This document shows, piece after piece, positions 26,179-39,597 of a DNA stretch of 64,000 bases. The position numbers and the translations under genes are program-made. Position 1 is the stretch's first letter. Every line of letters starts with the position of its first letter. Source of the stretch: DATAOG01 sp963840925 (GTDB lineage: Bacteria; Pseudomonadota; Alphaproteobacteria; Geminicoccales; Geminicoccaceae); assembly GCA_963840925.1 (NCBI GenBank), contig CAWJAY010000037.1, positions 124,001-188,000 on the forward strand, given 5' to 3'. The notes under the pieces are model-generated. The model was not told where the DNA came from and made no database searches. It worked only from the letters and a program-made list of their open reading frames with translations.

Positions 26179-27091
26179 GACCGCCGATGTGCAGCTTGAG
26201 CGCCGCTGTGATGAAGTCGTGGACCGGGGTCGGCACGCCCTGCTCCCGGCCCATCCGGACGATCGCCCCGGACAGCCAGGGCAGCTCCAGGCGCCGGCCG
26301 CGCTCGAGGTCCTCGAGCATCGAGGACTTCATCGCCGCCGGCAGCTGATCGGTGCGGGCGAGGGCCTGGGCGACGAAATCCTCGGCCAGTTCGACGCCGC
26401 GCGCGCGGGCGACCGCATGGGCCTCGACGAGGCCGGCCCGATAGAGTGCCCGCAGGTCGGGGTCGGTGCGCAGCGGCCCGATCGGCAGGCGCACCAGCGC
26501 GGTGAGGCCGGCGAAGGTCGCAAGGAAGACCATCTTGGCCCAGATGTCGCGCTCGATGGCAGCGCTCACCGCGTGCTCGACGCCTGCGGCGCCGAGCGCC
26601 GCCGCCAGCGCCTGGACCCGCTCAGAGATCCGGCCGTCGAGCTCGCCGAACGCGAACCGCGCCATGGTCCCGGTGTGCCTGATGACGCCCGGCGCTGCGA
26701 CCACCGAGGCGATCTGCGCGACCCCGCCGACCACGTGCTCCTCGCCCAGGAACCCCGCCAGAACGCCTGGGCTGTCGACCCCGTTCTGAAAAGTCACGAC
26801 GCCGGTCGCCGGACCCACGAGCGGGCGGCACGCCTCGGCGCCGGCCTCGGTGTCGTAGAGCTTGACGGCGAAGATCACCAGATCGACCGGGCCGACCGCC
26901 GAAGGCTCGCCGCTCGTCTGCGCCGGCCGGATCAGAACGTCGCCCTGTGCGCTCTCGATCCGCAGCCCGTGGTCGCGGATCGCGGCCAGATGCGCGCCGC
27001 GGGCGATGAAGGTCACGTCCGCTCCGCTCGCCGCGAGCCGGCCGCCCAGATAGCCGCCGACCCCACCGCTGCCCATGATCGCGATCCGCAT
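26171..27091 (-). CDS. ketopantoate reductase (ApbA/PanE)-family protein
   Basis: The 306-residue product opens MRIAIMGSGGVGGYLGGRLA with the NADP-binding GxGxxG. It has DLVIFAVKLYDTEAGAEACR, VVTFQNGVDSPGVLAGFLGE (N-G motif), AAIERDIWAKMVFLATFAGL (catalytic K in DIWAKM) and SSMLEDLERGRRLELPWLSG (S-S-x-x-x-D). The family reduces 2-dehydropantoate for coenzyme A synthesis. Several paralogues exist in many genomes, so the substrate is not certain. It is the first gene of a two-gene unit with the phosphatase. Confidence 0.88.
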   Translation of the reverse strand: MRIAIMGSGGVGGYLGGRLAASGADVTFIARGAHLAAIRDHGLRIESAQGDVLIRPAQTSGEPSAVGPVDLVIFAVKLYDTEAGAEACRPLVGPATGVVTFQNGVDSPGVLAGFLGEEHVVGGVAQIASVVAAPGVIRHTGTMARFAFGELDGRISERVQALAAALGAAGVEHAVSAAIERDIWAKMVFLATFAGLTALVRLPIGPLRTDPDLRALYRAGLVEAHAVARARGVELAEDFVAQALARTDQLPAAMKSSMLEDLERGRRLELPWLSGAIVRMGREQGVPTPVHDFITAALKLHIGGRG

Positions 27092-27343
27092 TTTTGCCGA
27101 ACCCTTGCGAGGAAAGCTGACATCCGATCAGCGGGATCGGCCTCGGTGCCGTCGACCACCCCGAGCCAACCTAGGCAATCGCGGCCGGGATGTATGCCCC
27201 TTTCTGCGCCGCCCGTCCGGGGCGGCGGCCGCCGTCGATGACGGTGCGGTTCGGTGGTTAGATTTATCGGTTCATTAACTTCAATTGTCGAAGTTCGGGG
27301 TCCCGGTCGCGCGGGCGGTCGACATCCGGAGAGGTGCTCAAGC

Positions 27344-28921
27344 GTGTCCATGGCCGCATTCCTGATCCAGCTCGGCCTGCATGGTCTGACCGGCGCGCTC
27401 GCGTGCCTGGTCGGCCTGAAACTCGGGATGGTCGGAGCCGCAGGCCCCGGCGGAGCGGCCCTGGGGGCGCTGGCGCTGGCGGTGCTGGCCATGGCCGGGC
27501 TTGGCGCCTGGATCGAGGCCGGACGGCGTCGGGCGCACGGCCGGGAAGCGCAGGCCCGGCGTCTCGCCGAGGCGCAGGTCGATCATCTGAGCCGGCACGA
27601 TGCGCTGACCGGGCTGCCCAACCGCGACGCTTTTCTTGATCGCCTGGATGCGCGGCTCGGGGGCGGCCGCCGGGGCGATCGGATGGCGGCCGTGCTGCGC
27701 GTCGATCTGGCCGATTTCAAGTCCGTCAACGACCTGTTGGGCTCGGTCGCGGGCGACGTGCTGCTGCGCCACACCAGCGCCCGGTTGCTGGCGGTGCTGC
27801 GCGAATCCGACGTGCTGGCGCGCCTGGGCGCCGACGAGTTCGCGATCCTGCAGGACGGCATCGAGGCCCCGGGCGGCGCCGCCGATCTGTGCGAGCGCCT
27901 GCTGGCGGCGATGGCCGAGCCGTTCGAGCTGTGCGGTCATCTGACTCATGTCGGCCTGCGCATCGGGATCGCCGTCTCGCCCGGCGATGGCCGCGATGCC
28001 GAGACGCTGTTGCAACACGCCGGCCAGGCGCTCGGGCGCGCCAAGGCCGAGCGGCCGGGAGCTTTCCGGTATTTCGAGGACGCGATGGATCGCGAGTTGC
28101 GCGAGCGCAAGGCGCTCGAGCAGGACCTCGTGCACGCGCTCGAGCGTTCGGAGCTCGAGATCGAGTATCAGCCGCAGTTCGATATCGCCAGCCGGCGCAT
28201 GGTCGGCGTCGAGGCGCTGCTGCGCTGGCAGCACCCGACCCGTGGCCGGATCGGCCCCGATCAGTTCATCCCGCTCGCCGAGGACAGCGGCCTGATCCTG
28301 CCGATTGGTCGCTGGGTGCTCGAGCAGGCCTGCCTTCGGGCTCAGGCCTGGCAGCGCCAGGGCGCGCCCGGCCTGCGGATCGCGGTCAATCTCTCGCCGG
28401 TCCAGCTGCGCGACCCGGACCTGGCCAGCCAGGCCGGCGAGATTCTCGGTCAGAGCGGGCTCGCGCCGGCGCAGCTCGAGCTCGAGATCACCGAGCGGGT
28501 CCTGATGGCGGACACCGAGGCCAACCTGCAGACGCTCGGCCAGCTGAAGACGCTGGGCATCCGGATCTCGATCGACGACTTCGGCGTCGGCCATTCATCG
28601 TTCGCCTACCTGCGTCGCTTTCCGTTCGACGAGATCAAGCTCGACCGCTCGTTCGTCGGCGCCCTGGATCGCGATCCGAGCGCGGCGGCGATCGTGCGCG
28701 CCAGCCTCAGTCTCAGCCGCAGCCTGGGCCTGGATTCGGTGGCCGAAGGGGTCGAGAGCGCCGAGCAGCTGCGTCTGCTCGGGGTCGAGGGCTGCCGCGT
28801 GGCGCAGGGCTACTATTTCAGCCCGCCGGTCCACCCGCGCGAGATCGACGCGATGGTGGCGGCGCTCGCCGCGACCGCCGCTGCTGAAGCAGAGCGTCAA
28901 GAGCTACACGGAACCGGTTGA
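27344..28921 (+). CDS. GGDEF/EAL bifunctional cyclic-di-GMP protein
   Basis: GTG 27344 lies 9 bases after GGAGAGG; ATG 27350 is the alternative. The N-terminus has two hydrophobic helices (LIQLGLHGLTGALACLVGLK and GAALGALALAVLAMAGLGAW), so it is membrane bound. The GGDEF domain contains DALTGLPNRDAFLDRLDARL and a degenerate signature GADEF near residue 162. The EAL domain has GVEALLRWQHP, IAVNLSPVQL, ELEITERVLM, ISIDDFGVGHSSFAYLRRFP, EIKLDRSFV and VAEGVESAEQL, all complete. The phosphodiesterase half should therefore be active, and the cyclase half may be weak or GTP-sensing. It lies upstream of the RTX gene. Confidence 0.9.
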   Translation: MSMAAFLIQLGLHGLTGALACLVGLKLGMVGAAGPGGAALGALALAVLAMAGLGAWIEAGRRRAHGREAQARRLAEAQVDHLSRHDALTGLPNRDAFLDRLDARLGGGRRGDRMAAVLRVDLADFKSVNDLLGSVAGDVLLRHTSARLLAVLRESDVLARLGADEFAILQDGIEAPGGAADLCERLLAAMAEPFELCGHLTHVGLRIGIAVSPGDGRDAETLLQHAGQALGRAKAERPGAFRYFEDAMDRELRERKALEQDLVHALERSELEIEYQPQFDIASRRMVGVEALLRWQHPTRGRIGPDQFIPLAEDSGLILPIGRWVLEQACLRAQAWQRQGAPGLRIAVNLSPVQLRDPDLASQAGEILGQSGLAPAQLELEITERVLMADTEANLQTLGQLKTLGIRISIDDFGVGHSSFAYLRRFPFDEIKLDRSFVGALDRDPSAAAIVRASLSLSRSLGLDSVAEGVESAEQLRLLGVEGCRVAQGYYFSPPVHPREIDAMVAALAATAAAEAERQELHGTG

Positions 28922-28991
28922 TTGTCCCGAGTTCTGAGCCGGACGTATCATTTAAAGCGGCAAGCCAACACAAGCTCAGGTTAATTTTTAT

Positions 28992-29006
28992 GTTGAACTG
29001 ATCAAC
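28992..29006 (+). promoter_or_regulatory. GTTGA-ACTGA-TCAAC inverted repeat upstream of the RTX gene
   Basis: This short palindrome lies in an AT-rich stretch (28975-29030) within the 180-base gap before the RTX gene. It could be an operator or part of the promoter region. No boxes can be assigned with confidence. Confidence 0.3.
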
Positions 29007-29102
29007 CTATAGGGATAAACCTCGTTCTCAACCTGCGATTTCGACACCGCACGCCTTCGTCCTCCACGTTAACAAAGCCCGGCGGCAACGCCGGCCTGCA
29101 GA

Positions 29103-31318
29103 ATGGGCGTCACCATGGCTCCTTTGTCGGCGGCCGAGCGCGAATTCGCGCCGGCAGTGGACCCGGCTCGCACGACCGATCTGCCGGATCGCCGGCGTAC
29201 CGTCGCCGCGCCAGCGCCCGATGCGCGGCGGCGCCCGCCACTCGACAGCCTGGCGATCGGGGCCCCGCTGACCGCCGCGTTCATCGGCGCGCTGCTGATC
29301 GAGCCCGGTCTCGCGGGCGACCCCGCCGCCGGAGCGCAAGCGGGCGTCAGCGCGGCCGCGGGCCTCCAGGCGGACGACGCAGACGCGGCCGCCGGTGCCG
29401 CTACCAGCCTCCCGGCGGCCTCGGGCCAGCTCGGATCGGCGGCCAGCGGGCTCGCCAGCCGGCAGGGTTCGGCCACCGATCCGGTCTCGGTCGAGGGCCA
29501 GGCGCCCGGCGGGCCGTTGGCGCGCGAGGCGGGCAGCAGCGGCTATGACGGCGCGATGATCGCGCAAACCGCGGCGCCGGCCGCGCCGGCGGCGGTCGCC
29601 GGCGGATTGAGCATCAACATGACGATCGCCGGTCAGAGCGCCGGCGAGGCCGCCGGCGGGCTGACCGACGACGGCTCGGGCGGGGGGACGATCGGCAAGA
29701 CGATCGATGGCACCGACGGCGACGACGTGATCCATGGCACCCCCGGCAACGACGTGATCTCGGGCGGCGCCGGCGACGATGAGATCCACGGCCATGCCGG
29801 TGACGACCTGTTGGATGGCGGGACCGGCGACGACCAGCTGTTCGGCGGCACCGGCGACGATCAGTTGCTCGGCGGCACCGGCCAGGATCAGCTGCACGGC
29901 GGCAGCGGCGAGGACGACCTGCTGGGCGGGACCGGCGATGACCGGCTGTTCGGTGACGGCGGTCGCGACACGCTCGACGGCGAGACCGGCGACGATCTAG
30001 TCGACGGCGGCGCCGGGGCCGACCACATGCAAGGCGGCACCGGCGACGATGTGCTGGTGGCCGGCGATCTGCACGACGTGGCCCTCGACAACATCGCCGG
30101 GCCCGAGGGCGGCGGCAGCGATACGCTGCGCGTCGACGACGGCTTCGCCGCCAGCCTCTCGGCGGTGGGTCGACCGGAGAGCGTGACCTTCGTGTTCAGC
30201 GAGGGTCTGGGCAGCGCGTTGCCGGCCGGGACGCACAGCTACGCGCAGCAGGTCGCACCCGGCATCGAGAACATGGTCCTGACCGGCTTCGCGAGTCATG
30301 ACGTGATCGGCGATGACGGTGCCAACCAGATCACCGGCAATGCCGGCGACAACGCGCTCCACGGACGAGGCGGTGACGACATCCTGATCGGCGGCGCGGG
30401 CGATGACCTGCTCGATGGCGGCGTGGACAGCGATCGCCTGGAGGGCGGCCTCGGGGACGACCTCCTGAACGGCAGCGCCGGCGCGGATGACCTGCACGGC
30501 GGCGCCGGCGACGACATTCTCAGAGGCGGGGGCGGCGTCGATCAGCTGTATGGCGGCGCCGGCAACGATTCTTTCCGGATCGGCTTGAGCGACAGCGCGA
30601 TCGACACGGTCTTCGACCACGAGGGCCACAATCAACTGGTGATCGAAGGCGGCACCGGCGATCCGGTCCAGACCGCGCTGGTCGGCGACGACCTCTACGT
30701 CATGGTCAATCAGAGCGTGGTCGCGACGATCAGCGGTTACCGCGGCCACGCGGACGCCTGGGCCGGGATCGATGCCGGCCACGGCCTGAAATCGATCGCG
30801 GACCTGATGGCGAGCAGGTCGGGTGCAGGCGACCAGTCGGGCTCGGCCGGGGCGACGCTCAGCGCGACCGCGGCGAGCGAGGACGTGCTCGGCGGGTACC
30901 TTTCCAGCCCCAACCATGTCGGTGGCGCCGGCGCCGATCAGCTGATCGGGACCAGCGCCCCGGACTGGCTGAGCGGCGGCGCCGGCGGCGACCGGCTGCA
31001 GGGCGATGCTGGCGCGGACGTGCTCGACGGTGGTGCCGGGGCCGATCTTTTGGAGGGCGGCGCCGGCGGCGATCGCTATCTGTTCGAGTCCGGAGACTGG
31101 GACTTGGACACCATCCGCGACGCCGAGGGCTCGAACGTCGCCGAGCTCCACGGCTTCGCCGGGGCGAGGCTGGAGGGCAGGGTGGTCGGCAATGACCTCT
31201 ACGTCGTCGCCGACCATGCCCCGCTGTTCAAGGTCGAGAACTTCGTCGGCCATGAGGACTCGTTCGCCGGCGTCGAGGTCGACGGCACCATGGTTGCGAC
31301 CCAGGACCTGTTCAGCAG

Positions 31319-31322
<4 letters not shown>
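29103..31322 (+). CDS. large RTX calcium-binding repeat protein, 739 aa
   Basis: The N-terminal 200 residues are alanine/glycine-rich with one hydrophobic segment near residues 50-70 (LAIGAPLTAAFIGALLIEPG) and no known enzyme domain. Three blocks of nonapeptides of the type GGxGxDxLx follow. Block 1 is at about residues 203-320 (e.g. GGTGDDQLFGGTGDDQLLGG), block 2 at about 404-496 and block 3 at about 607-660. Blocks 2 and 3 are each followed by a similar module of about 75 residues containing D-T-V/I, GDDLYVM/GNDLYVV and GHADAWAGI/GHEDSFAGV. Such proteins bind calcium outside the cell after type I secretion. No transporter genes lie nearby. ATG 29115 is an alternative start. Confidence 0.85.
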
Positions 31323-33076
<1,754 letters not shown>

Positions 33077-33108
33077 GATCTCACCATCGTCTGGTTCGGG
33101 CTCAAGGC

Positions 33109-34563
<1,455 letters not shown>

Positions 34564-34701
34564 GGCGGAATATCTAAGGAAGCTGGCGCTTCGAGACAAC
34601 GTCCCTGGGCGGCGGCCCGCCCGCGCAGTTGACAGGCGGGTCGGCTCCGATAGCTTACCGCGGCCAAGATCCGCCGGGCGATCACCGAGGGGGACCGATC
34701 G

Positions 34702-35544
34702 ATGGACCGGACAGCGCTCGAGCGCGTGATCGACGACGCCTTCGAGCAGCGCAGCCGGATCGAGGTCGATACCGGCGGCCCGGTCAAGGATGCGGTCGAG
34801 GCGGCGCTGGCCGGGCTCGACGCCGGCCGCTTCCGGGTCGCCGAGAAGGTCGACGGCCGCTGGCGCGTCCACGAGTGGCTGAAGAAAGCCGTGCTGCTGT
34901 CGTTCCGGCTCAATCCGCTGAGCGTGGTCGAGGGCGGGCCCGGCGGCGCCGGTTGGTGGGACAAGATCCCGTCCAAGTTCGCCGCCTGGGGTGCTGCCGA
35001 GTTCACCGCCGCGGGCTTTCGGGCGGTGCCCGGCTGCATCGTCCGCCACTCGGCCTACATCGCCCCGGGCGTCGTGCTGATGCCCTGTTTCGTCAATCTC
35101 GGCGCGCACGTCGACCGCGGCACGATGATCGATACCTGGGCGACGGTCGGCAGCTGCGCGCAGATCGGCCAGCGCGTGCACGTCTCGGGCGGTGCCGGCA
35201 TCGGCGGCGTGCTCGAGCCGCTCCAGGCGGCGCCGGTGATCATCGAGGACGAATGCTTCATCGGCGCCCGCTCCGAGGTCGCCGAGGGCGTGATCGTCGA
35301 GCAGGGCGCGGTGCTGGCCATGGGCGTGTTCCTCGGCGCCTCGACCAAGATCGTCGACCGCACGAGCGGCGAGGTCCACCAGGGGCGGGTCCCGGCCTAT
35401 TCCGTGGTCGTGCCGGGCACGCTGCCCGGGCCGGCGCTGCCCGACGGGCGGCCGGGACCCGGGCTCGCCTGCGCGGTGATCGTCAAGCGGGTCGATGCCC
35501 GCACCCGGGCCAAGACCTCGATCAACGATCTGTTGCGGGCATGA
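34702..35544 (+). CDS. dapD: 2,3,4,5-tetrahydropyridine-2,6-dicarboxylate N-succinyltransferase
   Basis: The 280-residue intact product has the DapD layout. The N-terminal helical domain reads MDRTALERVIDDAFEQRSRI. A left-handed beta-helix follows with AYIAPGVVLMPCFVNLGAHV, MIDTWATVGSCAQIGQRVHV, SGGAGIGGVLEPLQAAPVII and EDECFIGARSEVAEGVIVEQ. It adds succinyl from succinyl-CoA in the meso-diaminopimelate/lysine pathway. It overlaps dapE by four bases (ATGA), so the two consecutive pathway genes are translationally coupled. Confidence 0.96.
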   Translation: MDRTALERVIDDAFEQRSRIEVDTGGPVKDAVEAALAGLDAGRFRVAEKVDGRWRVHEWLKKAVLLSFRLNPLSVVEGGPGGAGWWDKIPSKFAAWGAAEFTAAGFRAVPGCIVRHSAYIAPGVVLMPCFVNLGAHVDRGTMIDTWATVGSCAQIGQRVHVSGGAGIGGVLEPLQAAPVIIEDECFIGARSEVAEGVIVEQGAVLAMGVFLGASTKIVDRTSGEVHQGRVPAYSVVVPGTLPGPALPDGRPGPGLACAVIVKRVDARTRAKTSINDLLRA

Positions 35545-36694
35545 GCGAGCTGTCCGATCCGGTCCCGCTCGCCCAGGCGCTGATCCGCTGTCCGAGCGTG
35601 ACGCCCGCCGACCAGGGCGCGTTGGCGGTGCTCGAGGACGCGCTCGAGCGGCTCGGCTTCCGCGCGCACCGGCTGATCTTCGAGGAGCCCGGGACGGCGC
35701 CGGTCGCCAACCTCTACGCCCGCCTCGGTGAGCGCGCGCCGAACCTCGCGTTCGCCGGCCACACCGATGTCGTGCCCGCGGGCGATCTCGCCGCCTGGCG
35801 GGTCGACCCGTTCGCCGGCATCGTCCAGGGTGGCCAGCTCCATGGCCGCGGCGCGGTCGACATGAAGGGCGCGATCGCCGCCTTCGTCGCGGCCGTCGCC
35901 CGCTTCCTGGCCGCGCATCGACCGGCCGGCTCGATCAGCCTGCTGATCACCGGCGACGAGGAAGGGCCGGCGGTCAACGGCACCAGGAAGCTGCTCGGCT
36001 GGCTCAAAGAGCAGGGCGAGCGCCTCGATGCCTGCGTGGTCGGCGAGCCGACCAACCCGACCCGGCTCGGCGAGATGATCAAGATCGGGCGGCGCGGATC
36101 GTTAACCGGCCGGCTGACCGTGGCCGGCATCCAGGGCCATGCCGCCTATCCCGAGCGCGCCGACAACCCGATCCCGCGCCTGCTGGCGATGCTGGCGGCG
36201 CTGACCGCGACGCCGCTGGACGGCGGCAGCGCCCATTTTCAAGCCTCTGAGCTCGTGATCACGTCGATCGACGTCGGCAACCAGGCGAGCAACGTCATCC
36301 CCGGCGCGGCGCAGCGCGACCTTCAACGTCCGCTTCAACGACCACCACAGCGCCGAGCTCGCTCGAGGTGCTGCTGCGCCAGCGCCTGGACGCGCTCGGC
36401 GACCGTTACCAGCTCCGGACCGAGTCCGGCGCCGAGCCGTTCCTGACCCGGCCGGGCCCGCTCAGCGAGCTGCTCCAGAGCCTGATCGAGCGCGAGCTGG
36501 GCGTGATCCCGGAGCTCTCGACCTCGGGCGGGACCTCCGATGCCCGCTTCATCAAGGACGCCTGCCCGGTGGTCGAGTTCGGCCTGGTCGGCGCGACGAT
36601 CCATCAGGTTGACGAGCGGGTCGATCTCGCCGACCTCGAGGCCCTGACCCGGATCTACCGGGCGCTGCTCGCGAGCTACGTCAGGCCGGCCTGA
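35541..36694 (+). CDS. dapE: succinyl-diaminopimelate desuccinylase (two frameshifts)
   Basis: The start ATG overlaps the dapD stop. Conserved blocks are NLAFAGHTDVVPAGDLAAWR (metal His/Asp), LHGRGAVDMKGAIAAFVAAV (bridging Asp), LLITGDEEGPAVNGTRKLLG (catalytic EE) and CVVGEPTNPTRLGEMIKIGR. After NVIPGAA the frame changes near 36310 (TFNVRFNDHHSAE) and again near 36360. It then runs SLEVLLRQRLDALGDRYQ to TSGGTSDARFIKDACPVVEF and the final metal His in VGATIHQVDERV. It removes succinate to give LL-diaminopimelate. Errors in the read are more likely than a broken essential gene. Confidence 0.93.
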
Positions 36695-37248
36695 TGCCCG
36701 ACCGCAAGGAGGTGCTGGAGTTGCTCTACGGCGCTTACCGGCTCGCTTTTCTCGATCAGTCGGGCATGCGGCATTTCAATCTTTCGTTCGAGGGCTTCTG
36801 GCGCTCCTTCTTCGCCGCGCTGCTGGTCGCGCCCGGCTTTGGCATGCTGGTCGCGCACCGGCTCAGCGCGCGGGCGGAAGCGTTCGACCTCGGCTGGGCG
36901 GCGCTGGTCCAGATTTTCGCCTACGGGCTCAGCTGGGCCGCATTCCCGCTGGCGGCGCTGGTGCTGACCCAGCTGCTCGGCCTCGGCCGCAACTACGTCG
37001 CGCTGATCGTGGCGCTGAATTGGGCGGCGGTGTTGCAGGTCGGCGTTCTGCTGGCCGCGGTCGTGTTCGAGCTGGTCGCGCCGGGGTTGCTCGACGGCCT
37101 GATGCTGCTGCTCGTGACCGGCGGGCTCCTGTTCTATCAGTGGTTCGTGACCCGCTCGGCTCTCCAGACCACCGGCGGGATCGCGCTGCTGCTGGTGCTG
37201 GTCGACCTCGTCCTCAACACCGCGATCAACTCTCGACCGACCGGCTGA
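36694..37248 (+). CDS. integral membrane protein of unknown function, 184 aa
   Basis: Start and dapE stop overlap as TGATG. The protein begins MPDRKEVLELLYGAYRLAFL and has four to five membrane helices, e.g. FFAALLVAPGFGMLV, AALVQIFAYGLSWAAFPLAA, ALNWAAVLQVGVLLAAVVFE and LMLLLVTGGLLFYQWFV. Similar small membrane proteins often follow dapE in alphaproteobacteria. No catalytic motif is visible. The truA read-through ORF lies antisense to the whole gene. Confidence 0.8.
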   Translation: MPDRKEVLELLYGAYRLAFLDQSGMRHFNLSFEGFWRSFFAALLVAPGFGMLVAHRLSARAEAFDLGWAALVQIFAYGLSWAAFPLAALVLTQLLGLGRNYVALIVALNWAAVLQVGVLLAAVVFELVAPGLLDGLMLLLVTGGLLFYQWFVTRSALQTTGGIALLLVLVDLVLNTAINSRPTG

Positions 37249-37261
37249 TGTGAGCGCCGCT

Positions 37262-37998
37262 TCATAGTCGACCCGGGTCAGGTACAGGCCGCAGGCGGGC
37301 GCCGTCGGTCCGGCCGCCGCGCGGTCGCGCGCCGCCAGCGCCGCCTCGATCTGCTCGACCGGCCAGCGGCCCTCCCCGATCAGCTTGAGCGTGCCGACCA
37401 TGTTGCGCACCTGATGATGCAGGAACGAGCGCGCCCGCGCCGCGACCTCGATCTGCTCGCCCCTCCGCACCACCGCCAGCTGGTCGAGGGTCTTGAGAGG
37501 CGATTTGGCCTGGCAGAGCGCGCCCCTAAAGCTCGTGAAATCGTGCCGGCCGACCAGCCGCTGGGCGGCCTCGTGCATGATCTCGGCGTCCAGATGGCCC
37601 GGCACCTGCCAGGCCCGGCCGCGCTCCAGGGCAAGCGGCGGCCGGCGATTGACGATCCGGTAGCGGTAGTGGCGCAAGGTCGCCGAGAAGCGGGCGTGGA
37701 AGTCGGGGCCGACCGCGGCCGCCTCGAGCACCGCGATCGGCTGCGGCCGCAGATGATGGTTCAGCGCGTTGCGCAGCGTCTCGACCGGGACCGCGCGGCT
37801 CAGATCGAGATGCGCCACCTGAGCGCTCGCGTGCACGCCCGCGTCGGTCCGGCCGGCGCCGACCACCTGCGCCGGCTCGCCGCAGAACGCCAGGACCGCC
37901 GCTTCCAGGCTCGCCTGGATCGAGGCGCCCTCGGCCTGCCGCTGCCAGCCGCGATAGGGCCCGCCGTCGTACTCGAGCACGAGCTGGTAGCGCGGCAT
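37262..37998 (-). CDS. truA: tRNA pseudouridine38-40 synthase
   Basis: The product begins MPRYQLVLEYDGGPYRGWQR and has VVGAGRTDAGVHASAQVAHL with the catalytic Asp at residue 52. It also has NHHLRPQPIAVLEAAAVGPD, ARFSATLRHYRYRIVNRRPP, HDFTSFRGALCQAKSPLKTL and SFLHHQVRNMVGTLKLIGEG. As given the frame has no stop until 36676 (440 codons). One missing base in GACTATGA would restore VDY-stop (GAC TAC TGA) at about 37262, giving the normal 245 residues. It modifies U38-U40 in the tRNA anticodon arm. The start overlaps the fmt stop. Confidence 0.93.
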
Positions 37999-38942
37999 CA
38001 GGATTCGAGCCGGCTGCCGGCCGGCAGCGCGAAGCCGCGCAGGAAGGCCTCAGCCGCGAGCGGCCGGCCGCCGGCCCGCTGCAGCCGGGTGAGCCGGAGC
38101 GCGCCCTCGCCGCAGGCGATCGTCAGCCGCTCGTCGAGAACCTCGCCCGGCAGGCCGCGGCCGGGCGCGACCTCACCCGCGAGCACCAGCAGGCGCTGGC
38201 CTGCGAAGCCGGTCCAGCACCCAGGCCAGGGGTTGAGCGCGCGCAGCTGGCGCTCGAGCATCGCGGCCGGCGCGGGTCCAGTCCAGCCGGCCCTCGGCCT
38301 TGTCGATCTTGGCGGCGTAGGTCACGCCCTCCGCTCGGCTGCGGCCGCGCGGCGCAGGTCGCTCGGCCGCCAGCCGGTCGGCCGCCGGCACGACCATGCG
38401 CGCGGCGAGCCGGGCCAGCTGATCATGCAGGCTCTCGGCGGTGCTCTCGGCGGTGATCGGGACCGCCTCCAGCGCCAGGATCGGGCCGGTGTCGAGCGCC
38501 GGCTCGATCTGGAAGATCGTGATCCCGGTCTCGCGTCGCCCGCCAGCAGCGCGCGCTGGATCGGCGCCGCGCCGCGCCAGCGCGGCAGCAGCGATGCGTG
38601 CAGGTTGATCGCGCCGAGCCGGGGCGCCGCCAGGATCGGCCGCGGCAGGATCAGGCCGTAGGCGGCGACCACCGCGAGATCGGCGTCGAGCGCCCGGAAC
38701 TCGGCCTGGACCTCGGAATCGCGCAGGCTGGCGGGCGAGGCGACCGGCAGATCCAGCCGGCGCGCGGCGATCTCGACCGCCGAGGCGCGGGCGCGCAGGC
38801 CGCGCCCGGCCGGCCGGGCCGGCTGGGTATAGACCCGGACCAGCGCGTGCCGGCTCTGGGCCAGCGCCTCCAGGCTCGGGACGGCGAACTCGGCCGTGGC
38901 CATGAACACCAGCCGGAGCCGCCGATCCGCGGTTGCGATCAT
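37998..38942 (-). CDS. fmt: methionyl-tRNA formyltransferase (frameshifts)
   Basis: ATG 38942 gives MIATADRRLRLVFMATAEFA, then LVRVYTQPARPAGRGLRARA and VVAAYGLILPRPILAAPRLG. The catalytic region is AINLHASLLPRWRGAAPIQR with the Asn-His-Ser set. A shift near 38535 leads to GITIFQIEPALDTGPILALE, and another near 38265 leads to the C-terminal OB-fold domain (LRALNPWPGCWTGFAGQRLL). It formylates initiator Met-tRNA. The order def-fmt-truA on one strand is the conserved alphaproteobacterial arrangement. Frame breaks in an almost universal gene suggest read errors. Confidence 0.93.
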
Positions 38943-39013
38943 TGCTGCCTCGGGCGCGACGCGCGCTGTCAGCCCCCTGATAGGGACGGCGGCGCGGCTT
39001 GCCAAGGGCAGGC

Positions 39014-39544
39014 TCAGGCGCTCTGCCGGGTGCGCTTGGCCTTGGCCAGCCGGCGCAGGATCATCGTGCGCTTGAGCGTCGAGAGGTGGTCGACGAACAG
39101 GACGCCGTTCAGGTGGTCGATCTCGTGCTGCAGGCAGCGGGCGAGCAGACCCTCGGCGCTGATCTCACGGGTCTTGCCGTGGCGGTCGAGGTGGCGCACC
39201 CGGACCCCGTCGGCGCGCGCGACCTCGCCGAACTGCTTGGGCAGGCTGAGACAGCCCTCCTCGGCGACGTTCACGCCCTCCGAGCGCCAGACCAGCTCGG
39301 GATTGATCACGAATTGCGGCGCGCGCTCGCCATCCTCGCCGAGGTCGAGCACGAACGCCCGCTTCAGCACGCCGACCTGCGGGGCCGCGAGCCCGATCCC
39401 GGGCGCGGCGTACATCGTCTCGATCATGGCATCGAGCAGGCGCAGCAGGTCGGCGTCGATCCGCTCGACCGGGGCGCAGACCATGGTCAGGCGCCGGTCG
39501 GGCACCTCCAGGATCTCAAGCGGGGTCAGCACGGTCGATGTCAT
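39014..39544 (-). CDS. def: peptide deformylase
   Basis: ATG 39544 gives MTSTVLTPLEILEVPDRRLT, 176 residues. All three metal-site motifs are present: PGIGLAAPQVGVLKRAFVLD (GxGxAAxQ), EEGCLSLPKQ (EGCLS) and CLQHEIDHLNGVLFVDHLS (HExxH type). It removes the formyl group added by Fmt from nascent proteins. It lies directly upstream of fmt in the same direction, about 70 bases apart. A longer frame from 39601 lacks a start signal. It is intact. Confidence 0.96.
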   Translation of the reverse strand: MTSTVLTPLEILEVPDRRLTMVCAPVERIDADLLRLLDAMIETMYAAPGIGLAAPQVGVLKRAFVLDLGEDGERAPQFVINPELVWRSEGVNVAEEGCLSLPKQFGEVARADGVRVRHLDRHGKTREISAEGLLARCLQHEIDHLNGVLFVDHLSTLKRTMILRRLAKAKRTRQSA

Positions 39545-39597
39545 GGCCAGGGCGCCGGGTCGGGGCGCCGGAGACCTAGGAACTTGGCGCGTTGCGG

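Noticed and set aside
27338..28594. 418-codon minus-strand frame
   Set aside because: Antisense shadow of the GGDEF/EAL gene, which has complete motifs on the other strand.
29700..31080. Regular repeats considered as a CRISPR array
   Set aside because: The periodicity is 27 bases, coding for nine residues of an RTX protein, with no constant repeat and unique spacer structure.
29997..31253. 418-codon minus-strand frame with repeats
   Set aside because: It mirrors the RTX repeats of the plus-strand gene. The repetitive VAGAA pattern is the reverse complement of the Gly-Asp repeats.
36676..37262. C-terminal extension of TruA as a new domain
   Set aside because: It is antisense to a good membrane-protein gene, is low-complexity, and disappears if one base is restored.
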